This document shows, piece by piece, positions 32,109 to 39,944 of a stretch of DNA of 64,000 nucleotides (position 1 is its first letter; every line of letters starts with the position of its first letter). The notes below the pieces were generated by a model. The model saw nothing but the letters and a program-made list of their open reading frames with translations, had not been told where the DNA came from and did not search any database. The DNA is taken from positions 27,830 through 91,829 of the forward strand of contig JASJBF010000005.1 in NCBI GenBank assembly GCA_030066685.1, given 5' to 3'. Position numbers and translations under genes: made by a program. The DNA is from Kiloniellales bacterium (GTDB lineage Bacteria > Pseudomonadota > Alphaproteobacteria > Kiloniellales > JAKSBE01).

Positions 32109-32582
32109 CTATTCCGGCTCGATCTCCCAGATTCTGGCGTGGTCGGCGGCCCGTTCCGGCCGGATCACCCGGACCCGCTCGGTCAGGCCTGCCGGGCCGG
32201 GCTCGCGTTCGATGGCCAGCAGGCTGTGCAGCTTGTGGTCGCTGAGCCCGAGGGTGTAGTCCGCCTCGGCCCGCGCCGCCGGAAGGGCGGCGGCCAGGCT
32301 CGGCGCACCGTAGGCCTCGACGAAGTGCCGGGCCAAGCGTTCGACCAGCTCGTAGAAGCCGGCCTCGTCGATCTCGGCGACCTCGACCAGGCTCGACCGC
32401 CCGAAGCTCTCGGTGCCGAGCCAGCCGCTCGCGAGGGCTAGCTTCTCCTTTCCGGTGAGCTGGCCGGGATCGAGATCGGCGAAGGCGAAGCTGCCGGGCA
32501 CCGCCCATTCCCCGGGACCCGCGGCCTTCGCAAAGACCTGCAGGTCCGAGTTGTCGAGACGCAGCGTTCGCAGGAAGCGCAT
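32109..32582 (-). CDS. conserved hypothetical protein (DUF6505-like)
   Basis: A 157-residue soluble protein. The N-terminus (MRFLRTLRLDNSDLQVFAKAA then GPGEWAVPGSFAFADLD) and a LASGWLGTESFGRSSLVEVAEI segment look like the alphaproteobacterial family I recall as DUF6505. No catalytic motif is apparent. It is transcribed away from the agmatine deiminase gene, downstream of a tiny membrane ORF and a diguanylate cyclase. Family name from memory, not from a search. Confidence 0.7.
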   Translation of the reverse strand: MRFLRTLRLDNSDLQVFAKAAGPGEWAVPGSFAFADLDPGQLTGKEKLALASGWLGTESFGRSSLVEVAEIDEAGFYELVERLARHFVEAYGAPSLAAALPAARAEADYTLGLSDHKLHSLLAIEREPGPAGLTERVRVIRPERAADHARIWEIEPE

Positions 32583-32606
32583 GCCGCCACCCTAACCGCG
32601 CGGCGC

Positions 32607-32717
32607 CTAGGCCCAGATCAGCCAGCCGAGAAAGACCCCGACCAGCAACCCGTAGGTTGCGCCGGCGAGCAAGACCTTAAGCCGAGGGGAGACTGCCGTC
32701 TGGATTGGAGGGGCCAT
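32607..32717 (-). CDS. possible 36-residue single-helix membrane protein
   Basis: ATG at 32717 opens a 36-residue frame with a polar start (MAPPIQTAVSPRLK) and one helix (VLLAGATYGLLVGVFLGWLIWA) ending in the stop. It lies between two genes on the same strand, 24 bases before the DUF6505-like gene. No good ribosome site precedes it, so it could be leaderless or not translated. An ATGGTTAA octamer overlaps the start region. Confidence 0.4.
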   Translation of the reverse strand: MAPPIQTAVSPRLKVLLAGATYGLLVGVFLGWLIWA

Positions 32718-32803
32718 GGTTAATCAGATATGACCTCGGAGCGCCGATGCAAGCCGGACGTGCTTCAGGCGCCTGCTTCCCCCAAATAGGCAGAGCTGTG
32801 CGA

Positions 32804-33562
32804 TTAACTGGCACGCGGCGCTGCCGCGAGGCCGCCGAGCACCAGCTTCGGGCGCTTGTCTGCATAGAGCGCCTGGTCGGCAAGGAACAGCAAGCCCTCG
32901 GCGCTCGAGCCGGCGTTGTAGGCGGCGGCGCCGAAGCTGGCCGAGGCCTGCAGCCGGCCGGACTGCCAGGAGACTTCGAGATCGCGGATCCGGGCCTCGA
33001 GGCGCAGCAGACGGTCGGCCGCCTGGCTGCGCCGGGTGTCGCTCATCAGGATCGCAAACTCGTCGCCGCCGATCCGGGCGACCGCGTCGCTGCGCCGGAT
33101 CTCCTTGCGCAGCAAAGCGGCCACGCTGCAAAGCACGCGGTCGCCAGCCAAGTGCCCGTGGCGGTCGTTGATCGCCTTGAAGCGGTCCAGGTCGCAGAGC
33201 ACGAGGATACCGGTCTCACCATGCCGCTGGGCCCTGGCCAAGGCGGCGCCGAGCGCCAGGTGAAAGCCGCGCCGGTTCAGAAGACCGGTCAGTTCGTCGC
33301 TGTTGGACAGCCCTTCCAGATAGGAAATGCGCGCCCGCTGCTCGCTGATCCGGCGCTCGGCTTCGGCGGTCGCCAGGATCAGCTGGTCGACCAGGCCACG
33401 CACCTCCCTGTCGCGCCGACCGGCCCGCTCGCGCAAGCGGGACAGTCCGTCGCGCAAGGGGGCCAGGTCATCCTCCAGGTGGACTGCGGTGTTGGGCAGG
33501 TTCTGATGCACGGTCTCGGCCTCGCTATGAAACGGTCGGACTGACTTCGCAGCAAGAGCCAT
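32804..33562 (-). CDS. diguanylate cyclase (GGDEF domain)
   Basis: A 252-residue protein. An N-terminal coiled-coil region of about 85 residues (DDLAPLRDGLSRLRERAGRR) leads into a GGDEF domain: DELTGLLNRRGFHLAL, LCDLDRFKAINDRHGHLAGD, and RIGGDEFAILM with the signature intact. RRSD lies five residues before GGDEF, so the inhibitory I-site (RxxD) is present. It should make cyclic di-GMP and be feedback inhibited. There is no receiver or membrane segment, so the input signal is unknown. Confidence 0.9.
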   Translation of the reverse strand: MALAAKSVRPFHSEAETVHQNLPNTAVHLEDDLAPLRDGLSRLRERAGRRDREVRGLVDQLILATAEAERRISEQRARISYLEGLSNSDELTGLLNRRGFHLALGAALARAQRHGETGILVLCDLDRFKAINDRHGHLAGDRVLCSVAALLRKEIRRSDAVARIGGDEFAILMSDTRRSQAADRLLRLEARIRDLEVSWQSGRLQASASFGAAAYNAGSSAEGLLFLADQALYADKRPKLVLGGLAAAPRAS

Positions 33563-33828
33563 GCCAAGTTCAACGTTTTGATTTAAAGTGAGTTTGATTT
33601 GGGGCGGTGGGCAGATTCTGCCGGGTCCGGATCCTCGGCGGCCGCGCCCGGCGGACTCTGCCGGGCGCGGCGCAGCCGGCGTTCCGCTTGGGCCTTGGCG
33701 GAGGCCGACATTGCCATCGGCCGCCGGGTCTTGTATCTAGCCGCTACGCGATGCCGCCCCGCCGTCCCCGGCCGGGCGGCTTGAATGTATCCGCGCCAAC
33801 GCGCTCATTGGACCAGGGACCGAGCCTC

Positions 33829-34653
33829 GTGTCGCCAGTGTCGAGATTCAGCCGTCTGATCTTCGCCTGCCTCGCGCTTTGGGCGGCGCCCTCGGCCAAG
33901 GCCTTGGCCGAAGCGGTCGAGATCCTTCCGCATCGTGCGGTCTACCGCATGGAGCTTTCCGCGCTGCGGGGCGGCAGCAGCGTCGTCGACGTGAGCGGCC
34001 GCATGGACTTCGAGTGGCAGGACGCCTGCGACGCCTGGACGGTGGCACAGCGAATGCGGATCCTGGTCGGCTATGGCGACGGCAACGAGACCGACTTCGG
34101 CCTGACGCTGAACACTTGGGAGTCCAAGGACGGCCTCAACTATCGCTTCTTCATCCGGCATCTCTACTCGGGCCGTCCGAGCGAGGAGATCCGCGGCAGG
34201 GCGCAGCTCGAGGGCGCCGGCAAGGCCGGCCAAGGGTCCTTCGCGCAGCCCGAGGAGAAGCGCGTCGATCTGCCCGCCGGCACCCTGTTTCCGGTCGAGC
34301 ACACGCAGGTCCTGATCGAGGCGGTGCGCGCCAAGGCTTTGCCGCTGTGGCGCACGGTCTTTGACGGCTCCGGAGAGAGCGGCCTCTTCGGGATCTCGGC
34401 GGCCCTGGTCGAAGCCTTGGAGCCGGAAAGCAGCGTGCCCGAAGGACTGGAATCGATCAAAGGCCAGGCGTCGTGGCGCCTGCGCCTCGCCTTCTTCGAC
34501 CTCGGCGGCCCCGAGGCCGCAGAGCCGGAACAGGAGCAGGCCCTGCGGATCTACGCCAACGGCGTTGTCGACGAGCTGGTCCTTGATTTCCCGGAGTTCT
34601 CGGTCCGGGCCATCCTCGAAGAGCTCGAGCCGCTGGAGACACCGGCCTGCTAG
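33829..34653 (+). CDS. eipB: EipB family cell-envelope integrity protein (DUF1849)
   Basis: A 274-residue exported protein with signal peptide (SRLIFACLALWAAPSAKALA). The mature part begins EILPHRAVYRMEL and contains MDFEWQDACDAWTVAQRM, LNTWESKDGLNYRFF, and GTLFPVEHT, typical of the EipB beta-spiral family of alphaproteobacteria. Two cysteines (about 67 and the last residue, 274) match the positions of the disulphide in Brucella EipB. The role is maintenance of envelope integrity. GTG 33829 gives the best signal peptide, with AGGGA nine bases before it; the frame opens earlier. The preceding 266-base gap holds no gene. Confidence 0.85.
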   Translation: MSPVSRFSRLIFACLALWAAPSAKALAEAVEILPHRAVYRMELSALRGGSSVVDVSGRMDFEWQDACDAWTVAQRMRILVGYGDGNETDFGLTLNTWESKDGLNYRFFIRHLYSGRPSEEIRGRAQLEGAGKAGQGSFAQPEEKRVDLPAGTLFPVEHTQVLIEAVRAKALPLWRTVFDGSGESGLFGISAALVEALEPESSVPEGLESIKGQASWRLRLAFFDLGGPEAAEPEQEQALRIYANGVVDELVLDFPEFSVRAILEELEPLETPAC

Positions 34654-34723
34654 AGCAGCCTGCGTTCTTTCGAACGCAGATGAGCCGCTCTATACAATTG
34701 AAGTAGTTCAAGTTATCCGGCTC
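34651..34723. repeat. two overlapping hairpins between convergent eipB and dinB
   Basis: Hairpin A: TAGAGC (34651-34656) with GCTCTA (34687-34692) outside, CTGCGTTC (34660-34667), loop TTTC, GAACGCAG (34672-34679) inside. Hairpin B: GAGCCG (34682-34687) with CGGCTC (34718-34723) outside, TTGAA (34698-34702), loop GTAG, TTCAA (34707-34711) inside. The two share 34682-34692, so they exclude each other. This may be a bidirectional terminator or a REP-like dispersed element. Confidence 0.6.
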
Positions 34724-36000
34724 TAGGAAGGCCGGCGGTCGCTGCCGAGCAGGCCGCGGCCCTTGCGGATTGCATCGCGCCCCAGCTTATCGCGCACCTG
34801 ATCCATGGCCGCCTCGACCCGTCCGCGTCGGGTCCGCTCGGGGTCGAGCAGGTCCGGGGGATCCGCCAGGTCTCCGGGCCCCAGGTCGCCGGCGCCGATG
34901 CCGATCAGGCGGAAGCGCCGGCCGTCGGCTTCCCTGGTGAGCAGCGGCAGGGCGGCGTCGTAGAGCACCTCGGCAAGCTGGCTCGGCGCGTCCAGGCGCC
35001 GGCTTCGGGTCAGCAAGCGGAACTCGGCGGTCTTGAGCTTCAGGGTGACGCTGTGCCCGGCCAGGTTCTTGCGCTTTAGCCGCCGGGACACCTTCTCGCA
35101 GAGCGGCCAGAGCCGCCCGCTCAAAGCGTCGAGGGCGGCCAGGTCGCGGTCGAAGGTGGTCTCCGCCGAGAGGCTCTTGGCCGGCTCGCGCGGGTCGACC
35201 TGCCGGGCGTCGCGGCCGTGCGAGAAGCGGTGCAGGCGGCCGCCGATCGCGCCGTAGCGGGCGATCAGCTCGGCCTCCTCGTATTGGCGGAGCTGACCGA
35301 TCCTGGTGATCCCGTCGCGCTCGAGGGCCCTGCGCAGGGCCTTGCCGACGCCCCAGAGAAGGCTCACCGGCTGCTCGGCCAGAAAGCCCTCGGCCTCGGC
35401 CTCGCCGATCACGGCGAAGCCCCGGGGCTTGTCCAGGTCCGAGGCCACCTTGGCCAGGAACTTGTTGTAGCTGAGGCCGATCGAGGCGGTGATCTGGAAG
35501 GCCGCCTCGATCCTGAGGGCCAGCAGCGCCAGGGTCCGGGCCGGCGGGCCGCCGTGCAGGGCCTCGGTCCCGGAGAGGTCGAGGAAGGCCTCGTCGATCG
35601 ACAGCGGCTCGACCAGGGGCGTGACCTCCTCCATCATCCGGCGGATCGCCAAGCCGGCCTCCTGGTACTTGGCCATGTCGGGCCGGATCACCACGGCGTC
35701 CGGACAGGCCTTCAGCGCCTTGAACATGGGCATGGCGGAGCGCACGCCATAGAGCCGGGCGACGTAGCAGCAGGCCGAGACCACGCCGCGCCGGCCGCCG
35801 CCGACGATCACCGGCCGCTCGGCGAGCTCAGGCCGGTCGCGCTTCTCGATGCTGGCGTAGAAGGCGTCGCAGTCGATATGCGCGATCGCCAGGCGCCCCA
35901 GCTCCGGGTGGCTCGCCAGGCGCGGCGAGGCGCAGTCCGGGCAGCGCTGCGCCACCGGGGCCTCCCGGAGCGCGCCGCAGTCCCGGCAGAGCGCGGTCAT
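34723..36000 (-). CDS. dinB: DNA polymerase IV (Y family) with N-terminal zinc-ribbon-like segment
   Basis: A 425-residue translesion polymerase. Residues 1-23 carry C5-x2-C8 and C20-x2-C23, a putative zinc ribbon not found in E. coli DinB. The catalytic core follows: AHIDCDAFYASIEKRDRPEL, GGRRGVVSACCYVAR, MEEVTPLVEPLSIDEAFLDLSG with the acidic pair, and ASIGLSYNKFLAKVASDLDKPRG. The little-finger domain is after residue 240. No QLSLF-type clamp motif is obvious at the C-terminus (KGRGLLGSDRRPS). The ATG overlaps the upstream ROK gene stop by four bases. Confidence 0.92.
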   Translation of the reverse strand: MTALCRDCGALREAPVAQRCPDCASPRLASHPELGRLAIAHIDCDAFYASIEKRDRPELAERPVIVGGGRRGVVSACCYVARLYGVRSAMPMFKALKACPDAVVIRPDMAKYQEAGLAIRRMMEEVTPLVEPLSIDEAFLDLSGTEALHGGPPARTLALLALRIEAAFQITASIGLSYNKFLAKVASDLDKPRGFAVIGEAEAEGFLAEQPVSLLWGVGKALRRALERDGITRIGQLRQYEEAELIARYGAIGGRLHRFSHGRDARQVDPREPAKSLSAETTFDRDLAALDALSGRLWPLCEKVSRRLKRKNLAGHSVTLKLKTAEFRLLTRSRRLDAPSQLAEVLYDAALPLLTREADGRRFRLIGIGAGDLGPGDLADPPDLLDPERTRRGRVEAAMDQVRDKLGRDAIRKGRGLLGSDRRPS

Positions 36001-36941
36001 GGGAATCCGGAGCCCTCGGCGCCGCCGAGCGCGATGGGCAGCTCCTCCGGCCGCCAGAGCCAGGCCGCGCCGCGGACCCCGCTAGAATCGCCGTGCTTCG
36101 CGGCGACCACGGGCGTGGTGCAGACGTCGGAGAAGACGTAGTCCTGCAGACGCTTGGGCAGCTCGGCATAGAGCCGCTCCAGATTTGACAGGCCGCCGCC
36201 CAGGACCACCGCGTCCGGGTCGGCCAGGTTGATGACGGTGGCGAGGCCGCGGGCCAGCCGCCCGGCGTAGCGCGCCAGGCTGGCCGCCGCGGCCTCTTCC
36301 CCGGCCGCGGCGCGGGCGGCGATCTCCTCGACGGAGATTGTCTCGCCCGTCGCAATGGCGTGGTCCCGGCTCAGCCCCGGCCCGGACAGGAAGGTCTCGA
36401 TGCAGCCGCGCTTGCCGCAGTAGCACGCGGGGCCCGGCCGTTCCTCGTCTGCGGGCCAGGGCAGGGGGTTGTGGCCCCACTCGCCGGCGATGGCGTGGGG
36501 GCCGACAAGTGGCTGCTGCCGGACCACCAGGCCCCCGCCAACCCCGGTCCCGAGGATCACGCCGAAGACGACCTGGGCCCCTGCGGCGGCGCCGTCGACC
36601 GCCTCCGAAAGGGCGAAGCAATTGGCGTCGTTGGCGACCCGGACCGGCCGGCCGAGGGCCTCGGCCAGGTCCCGGTCCAGGGGCTGGCCGATGATCCAGG
36701 TCGCGTTGGCGTTCTTCACCAGGCCGTTGTGCGGCGAGACCGTGCCCGGGATCCCGACCCCGACGCTGCCGGGCGCGCCGAGCTCGGCCTCCAGGCCCCG
36801 GACCAGGTCCCGGATCGCCCGGATCGTGCCCGGATAGTCGCCCTGCGGGCTCGGCCGGCGGCGGCGCAGCCGCATGCCGGCGCCGCCGTCCAGCGCTGCC
36901 GCCTCGATCTTGGTGCCTCCCAGGTCGATGCCGATCTGCAT
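35997..36941 (-). CDS. ROK family sugar kinase
   Basis: A 314-residue actin-like kinase. IGIDLGGTKIEAAALDG is the phosphate loop, then VGIPGTVSPHNGLVKNAN, VANDANCFALSEA with catalytic Asp, ILGTGVGGGLVV, and the ROK zinc and signature segment EWGHNPLPW with CYCGKRGCIETFLSG. It resembles fructokinase/N-acetylglucosamine kinase types; the substrate cannot be fixed. It is translationally coupled to dinB by ATGA, an arrangement with no evident functional link. Confidence 0.88.
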   Translation of the reverse strand: MQIGIDLGGTKIEAAALDGGAGMRLRRRRPSPQGDYPGTIRAIRDLVRGLEAELGAPGSVGVGIPGTVSPHNGLVKNANATWIIGQPLDRDLAEALGRPVRVANDANCFALSEAVDGAAAGAQVVFGVILGTGVGGGLVVRQQPLVGPHAIAGEWGHNPLPWPADEERPGPACYCGKRGCIETFLSGPGLSRDHAIATGETISVEEIAARAAAGEEAAAASLARYAGRLARGLATVINLADPDAVVLGGGLSNLERLYAELPKRLQDYVFSDVCTTPVVAAKHGDSSGVRGAAWLWRPEELPIALGGAEGSGFP

Positions 36942-37169
36942 CCCTCGATCCGCCCTACGGGTCCGGCCTCCGCCCTCTACAACCCCCAGAATATCTAGTC
37001 CTTACCAATATTTAACTCCGGAGCCTTAGATGATACAGGGTAAAGCATAAAGGCACTAAGGGGCGCCTCCGCGGCCCGCTTGGGGCAATCGAGGTTTTAT
37101 GCCTTGGGCTGAAAATGGTAAACAATGTCAGCCACTCGATCATCGCACGGACCACTCAAGGCGCCCGCC

Positions 37170-37547
37170 ATGAACGACGATAACGGCAAGACGGTCCTGG
37201 TCGTGGAAGACAATGACCTAAACATGAAGCTCTTTCACGATCTTCTGGAGGCCCATGGCTACAACATCCTCCAGACCAAGGACGGCATGGAGGCGCTGCG
37301 CATGGCCCGCGAGCATCGCCCCGACCTGATACTGATGGACATCCAGCTGCCGGAGGTCTCCGGCCTGGAAGTGACCAAGTGGATCAAGGAAGACGACGAT
37401 CTCAAGTCGATTCCGGTGGTGGCCGTCACGGCCTTTGCCATGAAGGGCGACGAAGAGAAGATCCGCGAAGGCGGTTGCGAGGCCTATATTGCCAAGCCGA
37501 TCTCCGTGGCGAACTTCCTTGAAACCGTTGGCCGTTTCCTGAATTGA
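37170..37547 (+). CDS. divK: cell-cycle response regulator DivK
   Basis: A 125-residue single-domain receiver. The sequence has [39 protein letters not shown] with the phospho-acceptor Asp at 57, [12 protein letters not shown], and AYIAKPISV. Near identity to canonical DivK and the adjacent pleD make the call secure. DivK relays PleC/DivJ kinase signals to DivL-CckA-CtrA, controlling polarity and replication. ATG 37170 is used; the frame opens at 37125. The 228-base gap before it is relatively AT-rich (about 36990-37065) and may hold the promoter. Confidence 0.94.
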   Translation: MNDDNGKTVLVVEDNDLNMKLFHDLLEAHGYNILQTKDGMEALRMAREHRPDLILMDIQLPEVSGLEVTKWIKEDDDLKSIPVVAVTAFAMKGDEEKIREGGCEAYIAKPISVANFLETVGRFLN

Positions 37548-37570
37548 GCTGAAGTGCAGGGTCTCCGGTC

Positions 37571-38986
37571 ATGACGGCGCGGATACTGGTCGTCGACGAC
37601 GTACCCGCCAACGTCAAGCTTCTGGAGACGAAGCTGGCGGCCGAGTACTTCGACGTGCTCACGGCCAGCGACGGCCTCTCGGCGCTCGAGGTCGCCGAAG
37701 ACCAGCTGCCCGACATCATTCTGCTCGACATCATGATGCCGGGGATGGACGGCTTCGAGGTTTGTCAGCGGCTCAAGGAATCGACCAAGACCCGGCATAT
37801 CCCGGTGGTCATGGTCACGGCCTTGAGCGAGGTGCCGGACCGGGTCCGAGGCCTGGAATCCGGTGCCGACGACTTCCTGTCCAAGCCGGTCAACGACATC
37901 GCGCTCTTCGCCCGGGTCCGCTCGCTGCTGCGGCTCAAGATGATGACCGACGAGCTGCGGCTGCGCCAGGAGACTTCCGGCGATCTCGGGGTCTTCGAAG
38001 CTGACTACGCCGACGACGATGATCCCCGGGATGCCCGGGTCCTGATCGTCGAGAACAACGAGATGATGGCCGACCGCCTGGCCCGCTATCTCGGCGAAAG
38101 CGGCTGCACAACCGAACGCGCGGCGACCACGAGCGAGGGCTTGACCCGGGGTCGGGACGGCGACTTCGATCTGGTCATCGTGAACCTCCACGTCGGCGGC
38201 GAGGACGGCCTGAGGTTCTGCTCCCAATTCCGCTCCAACGAACAGACCCGCCACGTGCCGATCCTGTTGCTGCTGGACGATCTCGACCTGCCGCAGCTGG
38301 CCAAGGGCCTGGACATCGGCGTCACCGACTACCTGATCAAGCCGGTCGACCGTGGCGAGCTGCTGGCCCGGGTGCGCACCCAGATCCGGCGCCACCGCTA
38401 TCATCACCGTCTGCGCCTCAACCTGCAGCAGTCGGTGAACATGGCCTTCACCGACCCGCTCACGGGGGTCTACAACCGTCGCTACATGTCCGCCCATCTG
38501 GATCGGAAGATCATGGAGATCGCCACGGCGGAAAAGCCCGTCTCGGTGATCCTCTTCGACATCGACCACTTCAAGGCGATCAACGACACCTATGGCCACG
38601 GCGCCGGCGATCAGGTCCTGAAGGCGCTGGCCGCGAGGGTCAGCAACAACCTGCGCAGCTTCGATCTGGTGGCCCGCTACGGCGGCGAGGAGTTCGTGGT
38701 CATCATGCCCGACACCAATGCCGAGATCGCCCTGCGGGTGGCCGACCGGCTGCGCGCCCGCGTGGCCGGAGAAGCCTTCGAGGTCGAAGGTCTGGAGGCA
38801 CCCCTGGAGGTGACGGTGTCGATGGGCGTGACCACCGCTTCCGATCCGAACGAGACGGCGGACAGCCTCCTCGAACGCGCCGATCGGGCGCTGTATCAGG
38901 CCAAGAGCGACGGCCGCAACCGGGCCATCTCGGCCGAACTCGGGAGCGCCACGGAAGCCGAGAGCCCGCTCGCCTCGACCGGCTGA
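37571..38986 (+). CDS. pleD: response regulator diguanylate cyclase PleD
   Basis: A 471-residue REC-REC-GGDEF protein. The first receiver carries Asp53 in PDIILLDIMMPGMDGF, the second (about 155-275) is an adaptor receiver, and the cyclase domain starts near NMAFTDPLTGVYNRRYM. Catalytic motif ARYGGEEFVVIMP is intact, and RSFD five residues before it is the product-binding I-site. Phosphorylation by PleC/DivJ drives dimerisation and cyclic di-GMP synthesis at the developing pole in Caulobacter. Located 23 bases after divK, in one operon. Confidence 0.95.
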   Translation: MTARILVVDDVPANVKLLETKLAAEYFDVLTASDGLSALEVAEDQLPDIILLDIMMPGMDGFEVCQRLKESTKTRHIPVVMVTALSEVPDRVRGLESGADDFLSKPVNDIALFARVRSLLRLKMMTDELRLRQETSGDLGVFEADYADDDDPRDARVLIVENNEMMADRLARYLGESGCTTERAATTSEGLTRGRDGDFDLVIVNLHVGGEDGLRFCSQFRSNEQTRHVPILLLLDDLDLPQLAKGLDIGVTDYLIKPVDRGELLARVRTQIRRHRYHHRLRLNLQQSVNMAFTDPLTGVYNRRYMSAHLDRKIMEIATAEKPVSVILFDIDHFKAINDTYGHGAGDQVLKALAARVSNNLRSFDLVARYGGEEFVVIMPDTNAEIALRVADRLRARVAGEAFEVEGLEAPLEVTVSMGVTTASDPNETADSLLERADRALYQAKSDGRNRAISAELGSATEAESPLASTG

Positions 38987-38993
38987 CGGCCGG

Positions 38994-39025
38994 CCCGGCG
39001 GGAAACGACCCCGGCGGGAAACGAC
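38994..39025. repeat. perfect 16-bp tandem duplication
   Basis: CCCGGCGGGAAACGAC occurs twice without a gap (38994-39009 and 39010-39025), just past the pleD stop and before the rpmG terminator. Confidence 0.85.
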
Positions 39026-39051
39026 AAAGGGCCACCCAAAGGGCAGCCCTT
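39022..39051 (-). terminator. rho-independent terminator of rpmG
   Basis: On the minus strand GGGCTGCCC (39041-39049) pairs with GGGTGGCCC (39029-39037) across a TTT loop: nine pairs with two G-U wobbles. TTTGTCGTTT follows. It lies about 30 bases after the rpmG stop. Confidence 0.75.
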
Positions 39052-39078
39052 GCTCAGGCTTCGCGATCCGCTGCGGGA

Positions 39079-39246
39079 TCACTTCATCTTGGATTCCTTG
39101 AACAAGACGTGCTTGCGCGCGACCGGGTCGTACTTGCGCAGCTCCATCTTCTCGGTCTTGGTGCGGGCGTTCTTCTTGGTCACGTAGTAGTAGCCCGTGT
39201 CCGCCGTGCTGACCATCTTGATCAGGATCGAATTGGGCTTGGCCAT
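39079..39246 (-). CDS. rpmG: 50S ribosomal protein L33
   Basis: A 55-residue basic protein, [20 protein letters not shown] then [20 protein letters not shown] and ending [11 protein letters not shown]. It has the L33 pattern without the CxxC pairs, so it is the zinc-independent form common in proteobacteria. It sits on the large subunit near the E site. AGGAAAA precedes the ATG, a promoter lies just upstream, and a strong terminator follows, so it can be transcribed alone. Confidence 0.95.
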   Translation of the reverse strand: MAKPNSILIKMVSTADTGYYYVTKKNARTKTEKMELRKYDPVARKHVLFKESKMK

Positions 39247-39282
39247 GGCGTTTTCCTGCTGCGAGCGTTCTGGACGGGCCGC

Positions 39283-39310
39283 ACGATAGTGCCTCGGCAG
39301 GCCGAGTCAA
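39283..39310 (-). promoter_or_regulatory. candidate promoter for rpmG
   Basis: On the minus strand TTGACT (39305-39310), 16 bases, TATCGT (39283-39288), about 35 bases before the rpmG ATG. The -35 box overlaps the last codons of the Nudix gene. Confidence 0.45.
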
Positions 39311-39936
39311 GCCTCGCCTGTCGCCGTTCCCGGGCCGCCGGCCCCGGCCAGGGCCGCCGCGAGGGCGGCGTGGGTCACCCGTCGCAGAGGCAGGCCGTCC
39401 AAAGCCGCCAGGGGCCGCCAGGCTAGGTCCTCCAACTCCCCGGACCCCCTCAGCCGGCCCTCGACGGCGACTCCGTCGGCACGGAAGAAGCGGGTGTCGA
39501 AGCGGAGCGGCGGGCCGGGCGGCGTGACCGCTCTGAAGACCAGGGAGAGGCCCCGAAAGGCGGGTCGCCGGGCCGCGGATCGGTAGCGCGACCAGACCGC
39601 CGACGAAGCGCTGACCGGGCCGGGCAGGGTGCCGTCGGTCAGCAGCAGGCCGGTCTCCTCGTGCAGCTCCCGCAGGGCGCAGCGCACCAGGGCCGGGTGG
39701 AGCGACGCGGTCGCGGCATCGGTCCCTTGTGGCAGGGTGGCGAAGCTTTCCGGCAGGCCGGAGTCCTGCCGGTCCTCGGGCTCCAAAGCACCGCCGGGAA
39801 AGACGTAGACCTCAGGCATGAAGCGGGACGAAGCCGGCCGCCGGCCGAGCAGGACTTCCGGACCCGCCTCGGTCCGGCGCAGCAGGACCAGCGAAGCCGC
39901 GTCGCGCGGCCGGGAGACAACCCGCGGCCGCTGCAC
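39307..39936 (-). CDS. NUDIX hydrolase with interrupted Nudix box
   Basis: A 209-residue protein. The Nudix signature is split: FPGGALEPED gives the first glycine part, and RELHEETGLLL (the REUxEExGU half) comes about 40 residues later. This insertion is typical of NUDT19-like members that cleave CoA or acyl-CoA. The N-terminal strand ASLVLLRRTEAGPEVLLGRR precedes it. Substrate unknown. GTG 39936 begins eight bases after the ctpA stop, so the two genes are one transcript. Confidence 0.88.
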   Translation of the reverse strand: MQRPRVVSRPRDAASLVLLRRTEAGPEVLLGRRPASSRFMPEVYVFPGGALEPEDRQDSGLPESFATLPQGTDAATASLHPALVRCALRELHEETGLLLTDGTLPGPVSASSAVWSRYRSAARRPAFRGLSLVFRAVTPPGPPLRFDTRFFRADGVAVEGRLRGSGELEDLAWRPLAALDGLPLRRVTHAALAAALAGAGGPGTATGEA

Positions 39937-39944
39937 GCTGTCGC

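Noticed and set aside
36942..37169. CtrA-type TTAA-N7-TTAA site upstream of divK
   Set aside because: The nearest matches have wrong spacing or only one half-site, so no site is claimed.
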